Source: Gemmatimonadota bacterium (GTDB lineage Bacteria > Latescibacterota > UBA2968). Taken from it: a stretch of 34,418 nt of DNA. The translations under genes were made by a program, and so were the position numbers. Under the pieces are notes generated by a model. It made no database searches. It was not told where the DNA came from and saw only the letters and a program-made list of their open reading frames with translations. The stretch covers positions 1 to 34,418 of the forward strand of contig JAPOXY010000047.1 in NCBI GenBank assembly GCA_026706845.1. Reading direction: 5' to 3'. Each line of letters begins with the position of its first letter. Position 1 is the first letter of the stretch. This document shows positions 19,303 through 27,097 of this stretch, in pieces.

Positions 19303-20568
19303 ATGGCATCACGCGTAACGGGTGTTCCCCGACCGGTTGGTATATCTGTTTACGAGCCCGATCGCAGCTGGAATGGATATACCGTCTATGCTGGCGGTGA
19401 GATAATTGACATGAACGGCAATCTGGTAAAGCATTTTGATTTATCACAACTGGGCAAAATAATGCCTGGGGGGTATATACTCGGTGACCGGCGCTACAAC
19501 GGACCCCGCATGGAACGGGGGCGCGAACTCGTTCAGTTGGATTGGGATGGGAATGAAGTCTGGCACTACAATAAAACTGAGCAAATCGAAATTGATAAGA
19601 AAAAAATCTGGTCCGCCAAGCAACACCACGACTTTGAGCGCGAGGGCAGTCCAACCGGGTATTATGCGCCGGGGTTAGATCCCATCATAGAAGGCGGAAA
19701 TACAATAGTGCTCGCAGCAAAAGAAGTTGAAAGACCACATATCGCACCCGGGGTTCTGCATGGCGATTGTATTTTGGAAGTAAATTGGAACGGCGACACC
19801 GTATGGGAATGGCAAAGCGTGGATCACTTTGATGAAATGGATTTCAGCGAAGAAGCAAAAAATGCGATTTACCGGGGAGGACGCGTCGGCGCAGATCCCT
19901 ATGACTGGGTACATTCCAACAGTGTATCCTATCTGGGGCCAAACAAGTGGTATGATGCTGGCGACGAGCGATTTCATCCAGATAATTTTATTTGGGATGG
20001 ACGACACACCAACACAATCGCAGTAATCAGCAAAGAAACTGGTAAAATCGCGTGGAAAGTCGGACCGGATTATTCACTGACATCCGAACTGCGGGCATTG
20101 GGCTGGATCATTGGACTGCATCACGCGCATATGATACCAAAAGGCTTGCCCGGTGAAGGAAATATCCTGGTATTCGACAATGGCGGTGCTGCTGGATATG
20201 GCGCACCGAATCCGGGTGCGCCCAACGGAAGGATGAACGCGGTAAGAGATTATTCTCGTGTGGTAGAATTTGATCCAATAACACTGGAACTCGTGTGGGA
20301 GTATTCCGCGCTCAAGGCGGATGGCGACCGGATCCGCGCCTGCCGTTTCTATAGCCGTCCGTGGAGTTCTGCACAGCGCTTGCCCAATGGCAACACACTG
20401 ATCTGCGAAGGGGCAGGAGGTCGGCTTTTTGAAGTAACTCCCGAACTCGAAATTGTATGGGAATTTATCAGCCCTCGCGAAACGTGCTATCGCGCTTATC
20501 GCGTACCCTATGAGTGGATTCCGCAGTTGGACAAACCAGAGGAAATAGCTATCGCCATAAAAGAATAA
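19303..20568 (+). CDS. arylsulfotransferase (ASST)-like beta-propeller protein
   Basis: The 421-residue protein consists of repeated strands such as 'IIDMNGNLVKHF', 'VQLDWDGNEVWHY' and 'LEVNWNGDTVWEW', the pattern of the six-bladed ASST propeller. ASST enzymes move a sulfuryl group from an aryl sulfate to another phenol through a sulfo-histidine. Histidines that could serve are in 'DWVHSNSV' and 'LHHAHMIPKG'. Known ASSTs are periplasmic; this copy has no signal peptide. AAAGGAG precedes the ATG. Third-position T is more frequent here than in flanking genes, which may reflect separate acquisition. A non-catalytic PQQ-like propeller is the main alternative. Confidence 0.7.
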   Translation: MASRVTGVPRPVGISVYEPDRSWNGYTVYAGGEIIDMNGNLVKHFDLSQLGKIMPGGYILGDRRYNGPRMERGRELVQLDWDGNEVWHYNKTEQIEIDKKKIWSAKQHHDFEREGSPTGYYAPGLDPIIEGGNTIVLAAKEVERPHIAPGVLHGDCILEVNWNGDTVWEWQSVDHFDEMDFSEEAKNAIYRGGRVGADPYDWVHSNSVSYLGPNKWYDAGDERFHPDNFIWDGRHTNTIAVISKETGKIAWKVGPDYSLTSELRALGWIIGLHHAHMIPKGLPGEGNILVFDNGGAAGYGAPNPGAPNGRMNAVRDYSRVVEFDPITLELVWEYSALKADGDRIRACRFYSRPWSSAQRLPNGNTLICEGAGGRLFEVTPELEIVWEFISPRETCYRAYRVPYEWIPQLDKPEEIAIAIKE

Positions 20569-20578
20569 AGGAGCATAA

Positions 20579-21715
20579 ATGAAAATCACCGACCTGCATG
20601 TCATGCGTATGGGCACACCGGGACAGGGAGGAACAAACTGGACATTTGTAAAAATCGAAACCGACGCCGACATATACGGATTGGGCGAAGCCAGTCTGCA
20701 ATACAAGGACGAAGGATTAATAGCGGAATTTGGAGCCTTCAAGCGATATTTAATCGGCAAAGACCCCTTTGAAATCGAACGACTATGGACATCTCTATAT
20801 CGGCGCGTCACATGGTCTGGCGGACCCGTAACCACCAGTGCCATCAGCGCCATTGACCTCGCTCTATGGGACATCAAAGGCAAAGTACTCGGCGTACCCG
20901 TATATGAATTACTCGGCGGAAAATCCCACGACAAAATACGCATGTACGCCAACGGCTGGCCCAGAAAAGGAAACACCCCAGAAGGCATCTTCGAAGGCGT
21001 AAAACAGGTCGTAGATCAGGGCTATACAGCGTTAAAATTCTACCCCTTTGCCGGCGAACAAATAGCAAAAATCGACCGAATAGAACACGGCGTCGCACTC
21101 GTAGAAGCCGCACGAGAAGCCGCCGGACCGCAGGTCGAAATCGGAATTGACATACGCGCGCGATTAAACATCTGGAGCGCGCGCCGGGTCGCACAAGCAC
21201 TCGAGCCATACAACATCGCCTGGATGGAAGAACCCATCTTGTGGGACAACCCCGAAGCCCTCGCGCAATTTGCCCATGAAGTGCGCGTACCCATTGCAAC
21301 GGGCGAACAACTGTACACCCGCTGGGGATTCCGCTCATTATTAGAACTGAATGCCGTGGGCATCATCCAGCCGGACATCTGTCACGCGGGCGGCATCACC
21401 GAACTCAAAAAAATCGCGGCAATGGCCGAAACCTATTACGTAACCGTAGCCCCACACAACTCCAACGGACCGATCTCCACCATCGCCAGCCTGCATCTGG
21501 ACCTCTGCATACACAACAGTTTAATGCAGGAAATATTCCTATCCTCCATCGACCTCTACAACGAAGTCCTCACACAGCCTATCGAAGTAATCGACGGCCA
21601 TTGCATCCCACCCGAAGGACCCGGCTGGGGCGTAGATTTAAAAGAGGATATCCTGGCAAAATACCCCCCCAAACCATTTACACCCATAGAATCAGAGCCT
21701 TATGTAGAATTTTAA
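20579..21715 (+). CDS. enolase-superfamily sugar-acid dehydratase (mandelate racemase/DgoD-like)
   Basis: The 378-residue protein matches the mandelate racemase/galactonate dehydratase group, which removes water from aldonic acids with Mg2+. Metal ligands are D191, E217 (in 'WMEEP') and E243 (in 'ATGEQ'). The Asp266/His293 dyad lies in 'QPDICHAGG' and 'APHNSNGP'. In E. coli DgoD the first ligand is followed by a catalytic His (DxH); here it reads D-I-R193, so that acid/base is replaced and the substrate or chemistry may differ. AAAGGAG precedes the ATG by five bases. In context it may dehydrate the sugar acid made from fucose or another released sugar. Confidence 0.85.
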   Translation: MKITDLHVMRMGTPGQGGTNWTFVKIETDADIYGLGEASLQYKDEGLIAEFGAFKRYLIGKDPFEIERLWTSLYRRVTWSGGPVTTSAISAIDLALWDIKGKVLGVPVYELLGGKSHDKIRMYANGWPRKGNTPEGIFEGVKQVVDQGYTALKFYPFAGEQIAKIDRIEHGVALVEAAREAAGPQVEIGIDIRARLNIWSARRVAQALEPYNIAWMEEPILWDNPEALAQFAHEVRVPIATGEQLYTRWGFRSLLELNAVGIIQPDICHAGGITELKKIAAMAETYYVTVAPHNSNGPISTIASLHLDLCIHNSLMQEIFLSSIDLYNEVLTQPIEVIDGHCIPPEGPGWGVDLKEDILAKYPPKPFTPIESEPYVEF

Positions 21716-21720
21716 AAGGC

Positions 21721-21788
21721 GGGCGACCACGGGGGGTCGCCCCTACAAACTACAATATCATCGTAGGGGACGGCCCCTGTGCCGTCCC
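21721..21788. repeat. paired-hairpin intergenic repeat (REP-like)
   Basis: Two strong palindromes lie back to back: GGGCGACC (21721-21728) with GGTCGCCC (21735-21742), and GGGACGGC (21767-21774) with GCCGTCCC (21781-21788). CCCCTAC at 21740-21746 is also complementary to GTAGGGG at 21763-21769, so the whole block can fold as one larger cruciform. It fills nearly all of the gap between the dehydratase and fucosidase genes. The 'GTAGGGG..GACC' look is that of short dispersed repeats I recall from several environmental phyla. No T-run follows, so it is not an intrinsic terminator. Confidence 0.7.
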
Positions 21789-21810
21789 ACCAATTTCCAC
21801 AGGAGAAACC

Positions 21811-23226
21811 ATGGCGATACAACTACCCGAAGGACCTTTTAAACCGAACTGGGACTCACTCTCAAATTATCGCGTTCCCGACTGGTATCAGAACGACAAA
21901 TTTGGCATCTTCATCCACTGGGGCGTATATTCTGTCCCCGCTTATGGAAGCGAATGGTATCCCCGCAACATGTATCAACAAGGCGCCAGAGAATTCGCGC
22001 ATCACAAAGCGACCTATGGCGAACACAGCAAATTTGGATACAAAGACTTCATCCCCATGTTCAAAGCGGAAAAATACGACCCCGACCACTGGGCAGACTT
22101 ATTCCGCAGAGCCGGTGCCCGCTTTGTCGTCCCCGTAGCCGAGCATCACGATGGATTTGCCATGTACGACACCGCTCTATCGGACTGGTGCGCGAGCAAA
22201 ATGGGACCAAAACGCGATCTCATTGGCGAGCTCGCCGAAGCCGTACGCAAACAATGGCTGATATTTGGCCTATCGACACACCGCGCAGAACACTGGTGGT
22301 TCATGGATGGCGGGATGCAATTTGACTCCGACGTACAGGACGGACAATACGCGGGCTTATACGGCCCCGCGCAACCGAGAGACAGCCAACCCAACGAAGA
22401 ATTCTTAGACGACTGGCTCGCGCGCACCTGTGAACTCGTCGATAAATACCACCCACAAATCGTGTGGTTTGACTGGTGGATACAAGAACCTGCTTTCGCG
22501 TCTTACGTACAGCGTTTTGCAGCCTATTATTACAACCGCGGCGCCGAATGGGATCGCGGTGTCGCAATCAATTACAAACACGATACCTTTCCGCCAGAAG
22601 CCGCAGTTTACGACATAGAGCGCGGGCAATTAGACGACATCAACCCACACTTCTGGCAAACCGACACCTGCGTGGCGAGAAAATCCTGGGGATATATCAA
22701 AGAAGAACGGGGATACAAAAGCGCCTCGCAACTAATCGGCGACCTCGTGGATATCGTAAGCAAAAACGGCGCACTCTTGCTCAACGTGGGACCGCGTCCC
22801 GACGGCACCATCCCCGAAGAAGAAGAGGCCCTATTGCTCGCAATCGGCAAATGGCTCACCGTAAACGGCGAAGCGGTCTACGACTCGCGTCCCTGGAAAG
22901 TATTTGGCGAAGGCCCAACAGAAGTCACAACCGGTTCATTCACCGACACAAAGCGACAGATGTTTGGCGAACGCGACATCCGCTTCACCACGCGAGGGGA
23001 TATCCTCTACGCAACCGTATTGGCCATACCCGAAAAAGATGAAATAACGATCCAATCGCTCGGATCTTCCCTGCGTCTGCTAACCAAACCAATCGACAAA
23101 GTCGAACTATTGGGAGCAGGATCGTTAAAATGGTCGCAAACAATGCGCGGCTTAAAAGTCCAACTCCCCACAGAAAAACCATGCGACCACGCGCTCGTCT
23201 TAAAAATCACGCCAGTGTCCGATTGA
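21811..23226 (+). CDS. alpha-L-fucosidase, glycoside hydrolase family 29
   Basis: The 471-residue protein is a GH29 fucosidase. The barrel begins with 'FGIFIHWGVYSVPAYGSEWY' at about 31-50, continues with 'EHHDGFAMYD' at 111-120, and has the nucleophile Asp221 in 'IVWFDWW'. 'GALLLNVGPRPDG' marks the end of the barrel, followed by a small beta-sandwich. GH29 enzymes release terminal alpha-L-fucose by a retaining mechanism. No signal peptide is seen. The ATG at 21811 has AGGAG upstream; the longer frame runs back through the repeat and the previous gene. This is the best clue that the substrate of the array contains fucose or a related 6-deoxy sugar. Confidence 0.92.
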   Translation: MAIQLPEGPFKPNWDSLSNYRVPDWYQNDKFGIFIHWGVYSVPAYGSEWYPRNMYQQGAREFAHHKATYGEHSKFGYKDFIPMFKAEKYDPDHWADLFRRAGARFVVPVAEHHDGFAMYDTALSDWCASKMGPKRDLIGELAEAVRKQWLIFGLSTHRAEHWWFMDGGMQFDSDVQDGQYAGLYGPAQPRDSQPNEEFLDDWLARTCELVDKYHPQIVWFDWWIQEPAFASYVQRFAAYYYNRGAEWDRGVAINYKHDTFPPEAAVYDIERGQLDDINPHFWQTDTCVARKSWGYIKEERGYKSASQLIGDLVDIVSKNGALLLNVGPRPDGTIPEEEEALLLAIGKWLTVNGEAVYDSRPWKVFGEGPTEVTTGSFTDTKRQMFGERDIRFTTRGDILYATVLAIPEKDEITIQSLGSSLRLLTKPIDKVELLGAGSLKWSQTMRGLKVQLPTEKPCDHALVLKITPVSD

Positions 23227-23234
23227 GGCATCCA

Positions 23235-24008
23235 ATGACATCCGATCACATACACTGGACATTTCAGTACGATGGCAGAAGTCAGACCCCGCATTTTGGC
23301 AAGCAATTGATCGAAATACTGAATAGAAGCACTGCGCCAACATCTCAAAAAAAATACACCGTCCTCCCAAATTACTGGAAAGGATACAAAGGACGGGCAG
23401 GTGGAGATCCCGTGCGCGACCTGACAATTGGCGAAGTAGTGATCAACAGAAAGCGCGAACCATCGAAAAACTGGCATTACGACATCCAATTTCTCAACAC
23501 CACAAGCGGCGAAAACCTGCACCTCGACTACTATTGCGAGGACGACGACCTCCGCACCCTGCGGGACACCTGGCGCGTAACAGCGACCAATGGTGCAGGA
23601 GATAAATATCGCCAATTCACCTGTGAAGGACACATCACATCACAGGGAATCACACTCGTCGTCAACAACACAACTCTACCCGTCGGACATCTCGAAAACA
23701 CCCACCCCATCACCTGCAACTGGACGCTATTTGACGTCATCCCAAAACTTGCACACCAGTTAAAATCTTCCGGCGAACAAATCTCCCTCGCAATCTTGGA
23801 AGACCTCGAAAAAATCCGCACACCCACACATATCGGCTATATGGAAGACTGCACTCTACCACTCAGCGACAGAACCCTGAAACTCTCTGGCTTCTTCGTC
23901 TATGGCGCGGGCATGCTACCCTCGTACTGGTGGCTGGATCAACAAAAACAGGTCATCATCGCATCGACCACATTCCAGACCTTCGTTCTAACGGGAGACG
24001 CGGCATGA
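23235..24008 (+). CDS. unrecognised 257-aa protein coupled to a sulfatase
   Basis: I do not recognise this family. The product is soluble-looking, without signal peptide or membrane span, and alternates short beta-strand patterns with polar turns ('GEVVINRKRE', 'YDIQFLNTTSG', 'SQGITLVVNN'), suggesting a beta-sandwich or barrel. A conserved-looking C-terminal block reads 'ILEDLEKIRTPTHIGYMED' then 'GAGMLPSYWWLD'. The start at 23235 has GAGG six bases upstream; an earlier in-frame start lies inside the fucosidase gene. Its stop overlaps the ATG of the next sulfatase. It may be an accessory, substrate-binding or lyase-like partner of that sulfatase; none of these can be shown here. Confidence 0.75.
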   Translation: MTSDHIHWTFQYDGRSQTPHFGKQLIEILNRSTAPTSQKKYTVLPNYWKGYKGRAGGDPVRDLTIGEVVINRKREPSKNWHYDIQFLNTTSGENLHLDYYCEDDDLRTLRDTWRVTATNGAGDKYRQFTCEGHITSQGITLVVNNTTLPVGHLENTHPITCNWTLFDVIPKLAHQLKSSGEQISLAILEDLEKIRTPTHIGYMEDCTLPLSDRTLKLSGFFVYGAGMLPSYWWLDQQKQVIIASTTFQTFVLTGDAA

Positions 24009-25456
24009 GCGACCGACCCAATATCCTGTTCATCAACACCGACCAGCACACCTGGGATGTCATATCTGCATACGGCAATACACATGTAAAAACGCCGCAC
24101 ATCGACCGCCTGCACAACAACGGCATCTCATTTATGCGGTCTTATAGCAGCGACCCCGTCTGCGCCCCTGCGCGAGCGAGCTGGATGACCGGGCGATACA
24201 CCTCAGAAGCCGGCACCCCGTTCAACGGCGGCCATCTGCACGAAAACATACCCGACCTCGGTCAGATATTACAACAGAGCGACCACCGTGCAATCCACTG
24301 CGGCAAATGGCACGTAGATGGCCGAAACGTATATGATAGCTTCGACGTCCTGTACTACGGCCAACAGCGAATCGGAGCAGGCGGCGGCGAATACTACGAC
24401 GCGGCAATGACGCACGCAGTCGTAGATTTTTTAACCACCTACGACAAAACCGACCCATTTTATCTGCAAGTCTGGTACGTCAACCCCCACGACATCTGCG
24501 AATACGGCCACAACTTTGAAACAAAAGAAATGCCCGACGCCATAACCCGGGGTATGCTCACCGAAAAGGACTTACCCCCTCTCCCTGACAATTTCAATTA
24601 CGACACGCGCGAAACCGTCTTACACCGCGTATGCAGGCGCATAGACGAATGCCTGATCCACTGGCCCATCTTGCGCGCCATGAAAACATGGGACGAACTT
24701 CAATGGCGAACATTTATATGGCATCACCATCGCTTTGTAGAAAAAGTAGATAGTGAAATCGGCCTGATCTTGACCGCACTTGAGCAAAGCGGCCTCGCGG
24801 ACAACACCGCAATCATCTTCAGCGTAGATCACGGCGAAGCCTTTGGGCAACACCAGATGTTCCAGAAATTCTCCCTCTACGAAGCCAGCATTCGCGTACC
24901 CTTTATCGTCTCCTCACTCGGACACAATTTGAACATCCCCAAAGGCGCATTTGATCACAAACACTTTGTTTCCGGTGTCGATCTCCTGCCCACCGTATGC
25001 GACTACGCCGGAATCGACCCACCCGAACATGCGCGGGGAATGAGCGTGCGCCCCCTCGTCGAAGGTCGGGACGTGCCCTGGCGCGACTTTGGCTTTGTCG
25101 AAAGCAACTACTGGGGACGCGCCCTGCTTTTTGATCGATACAAATACGTCTGTGAGTATATTCCCTACGGAGATGAAAAAGACCTGCTCCCACCAGGACC
25201 CGACCCCGAACGCATCGGCCTCGAGCAAATTTTTGACCTCAGGAACGACCCGGGAGAAACGCAAAATCTCGCCCATGAAGAAAACAAACGCGCATTATTG
25301 ATACAATGCCGCCAGGCACTACTGAATTTTGAAGCGGGATTGGAACGGCGAAAAATCACACACGAGCGCCCCACCCGTCAGATCGGCAACTGGGGGCAGC
25401 GCATCCGGGCACACTGGGACGCACACCCCAAATTGGAAGCCATGAGAATTCCCTAA
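24005..25456 (+). CDS. sulfatase of the formylglycine (S1) type
   Basis: The 483-residue sulfatase has CAPAR starting at Cys53, 'NTDQH' with Asp13 at the metal site, K101 and H103 in 'GKWH', and D275-H276 in 'SVDHGEAFGQH'. The 'DHGE' motif and the Trp/His-rich middle (about 215-245) group it with choline-sulfatase/heparan-type sulfatases rather than with arylsulfatase A. There is no signal peptide. It is translationally coupled to the upstream unknown gene by ATGA and followed after 20 bases by a GH32-like gene. The C-terminal tail beyond 'QIFDLRNDPGE' is basic and helical. Confidence 0.92.
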   Translation: MSDRPNILFINTDQHTWDVISAYGNTHVKTPHIDRLHNNGISFMRSYSSDPVCAPARASWMTGRYTSEAGTPFNGGHLHENIPDLGQILQQSDHRAIHCGKWHVDGRNVYDSFDVLYYGQQRIGAGGGEYYDAAMTHAVVDFLTTYDKTDPFYLQVWYVNPHDICEYGHNFETKEMPDAITRGMLTEKDLPPLPDNFNYDTRETVLHRVCRRIDECLIHWPILRAMKTWDELQWRTFIWHHHRFVEKVDSEIGLILTALEQSGLADNTAIIFSVDHGEAFGQHQMFQKFSLYEASIRVPFIVSSLGHNLNIPKGAFDHKHFVSGVDLLPTVCDYAGIDPPEHARGMSVRPLVEGRDVPWRDFGFVESNYWGRALLFDRYKYVCEYIPYGDEKDLLPPGPDPERIGLEQIFDLRNDPGETQNLAHEENKRALLIQCRQALLNFEAGLERRKITHERPTRQIGNWGQRIRAHWDAHPKLEAMRIP

Positions 25457-25476
25457 AACAGAAAGGACAAAGCACC

Positions 25477-27030
25477 ATGAGCGACACACCAGATTACACA
25501 TCACTCGTACCGCACTACACATATCCAAACACACTCGAAGAACAGCGCGAAGCCCTCGCCACCAACCCGCTATTACAGCGGATGAACGAAGCGCGAAAAA
25601 GTTATGAAGGCGACCCCCACAGACCCATCTATCACTACGTAAACCCAGAACACACACTCAACGACCCCAATGGGATTTGCTTCTGGCAGGGACGATGGCA
25701 TCTGTTTTACCAGGCATATCCCCCCGAAGACCCACGTCAGCACTGGGGACACGCCATCAGCGACGACTTAATCCACTGGGAAGACCTGCCCTATGCGATC
25801 TATCCCAACCCCGAACGCTGCTGTTTTTCCGGCTCAACATTCGTAGAAGACGACCGCGTCATCGCCATGTATCACGGCACCATGGTAGGCAACATGGTCG
25901 CCGTATCCAGCGATCCCCTGCTCTTGAACTGGGAAAAAGTAACCGGACAGGCCGTAATCCCCATGCAAAACCCCGATGGCTCCACCCCGCCCTATCGGGT
26001 ATTTGATCCGTGCATCTGGAAAAAGGGCGACTTTTACTACTCCCTCTCGGGCGGCACCCTGCCCGGACCGGGCGGCAAACCCAAGCGCGCAAACTTCCTG
26101 CTCCGCTCACCCGACCTGGCGAACTGGACGTATTTGCATCCATTTGTCGAAGATGACCTCTTCACAATCGTTGGCGACGACGGCGCCTGCCCCTACTTCT
26201 GGCCCATTGGCAATCGCCATATCTTGCTATTTTACAGCCACATAAGCGGAGGGCAATATCTGCTGGGCGACTACGACAAAGAACGCGACAAATTTGTGGT
26301 AACAGCGCATGACAAATGCAATTTTGGACCTTCGGCACCCTGTGGCGTACACGCGCCTTCGGCAACCCCGGATGGCAATGGCAATATCATCGTCATCTTC
26401 AACATGAACCCGGGCAAGCCAACAGAGAACTGGAACCAGATCATGACCCTGCCCCGTAAAATGACCCTCATCGGCGAAGAAGATATACGCATAGAACCAG
26501 CGGGCGACATAGAATCCCTGCGCCGCGATCGCCAGCACGTAGGACGCATGACACTCGCTGCCAATAGCGAGATCGTACTCGACAACATACAGGGCAATGC
26601 AATGGAGATCGTCGCTGAAATCGATACCAAAAACGCGCCCATGGTCGAAATGGACGTATTGCGGTCACCCAACAAAGAAGAAGTCACGCGCATCATGTTC
26701 TTCAAAGATCGCGGGCTTAGAAATCGAGCGCTCAACACACAGAAAAGCCTGATCACCATCGATTCATCGTGTTCCTCCATCCTACCCGACGTGCGCACCC
26801 GCGCGCCAGAAACCGGTTCGGTCCATACCGAACCGGACGAAACCTTAAAATTGCGCGTATTTATCGATAAAAGCGTCGTAGAAGTATTTGTAAACGGCAA
26901 ACAATGCGTGGCATTGCGCGTCTATCCCGGACGCGAAGACAGCACTGGCGTCTCCTTGCGCTCACAGGGACAGGACAGCGAACTCCTGTCTCTCGACGCC
27001 TATCAGATGGAGAATATCTACACATCATAG
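25477..27030 (+). CDS. glycoside hydrolase family 32-like protein with altered active site
   Basis: The 517-residue protein has the GH32 two-domain plan: a five-bladed propeller opening with NDPNG at 62-66 (nucleophile Asp63), and a C-terminal beta-sandwich ending in 'FIDKSVVEVFVNG'. GH32 enzymes cleave beta-fructosides. Two signature motifs differ. RDP reads FDP at 176-178, and the EC motif holding the acid/base Glu appears as ACP at 237-239 in 'DDGACPYFWP'. Either the catalytic acid sits elsewhere or the protein acts on another substrate or is only a binder. I recall similar DDGACPYF variants in related genomes, so this seems a subfamily trait. AAAGGA precedes the ATG. No signal peptide is seen. 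Confidence 0.78.
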   Translation: MSDTPDYTSLVPHYTYPNTLEEQREALATNPLLQRMNEARKSYEGDPHRPIYHYVNPEHTLNDPNGICFWQGRWHLFYQAYPPEDPRQHWGHAISDDLIHWEDLPYAIYPNPERCCFSGSTFVEDDRVIAMYHGTMVGNMVAVSSDPLLLNWEKVTGQAVIPMQNPDGSTPPYRVFDPCIWKKGDFYYSLSGGTLPGPGGKPKRANFLLRSPDLANWTYLHPFVEDDLFTIVGDDGACPYFWPIGNRHILLFYSHISGGQYLLGDYDKERDKFVVTAHDKCNFGPSAPCGVHAPSATPDGNGNIIVIFNMNPGKPTENWNQIMTLPRKMTLIGEEDIRIEPAGDIESLRRDRQHVGRMTLAANSEIVLDNIQGNAMEIVAEIDTKNAPMVEMDVLRSPNKEEVTRIMFFKDRGLRNRALNTQKSLITIDSSCSSILPDVRTRAPETGSVHTEPDETLKLRVFIDKSVVEVFVNGKQCVALRVYPGREDSTGVSLRSQGQDSELLSLDAYQMENIYTS

Positions 27031-27045
27031 ACATCCCACCCACAA

Positions 27046-27082
27046 AAAAGCCCCCGACGCCATAATAGCACCGGGGGTTTTT
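27046..27082. terminator. bidirectional intrinsic terminator between convergent genes
   Basis: CCCCCG at 27051-27056 pairs with CGGGGG at 27072-27077, extended by a G-T wobble and flanking A and T runs (A before, TTTTT at 27078-27082). The run of A on one side and T on the other lets it work in both directions. It sits between the end of the plus-strand array (27030) and the end of the minus-strand oxygenase (27098), exactly where both need to stop. Confidence 0.88.
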
Positions 27083-27097
27083 GCTATAGCACAATCT

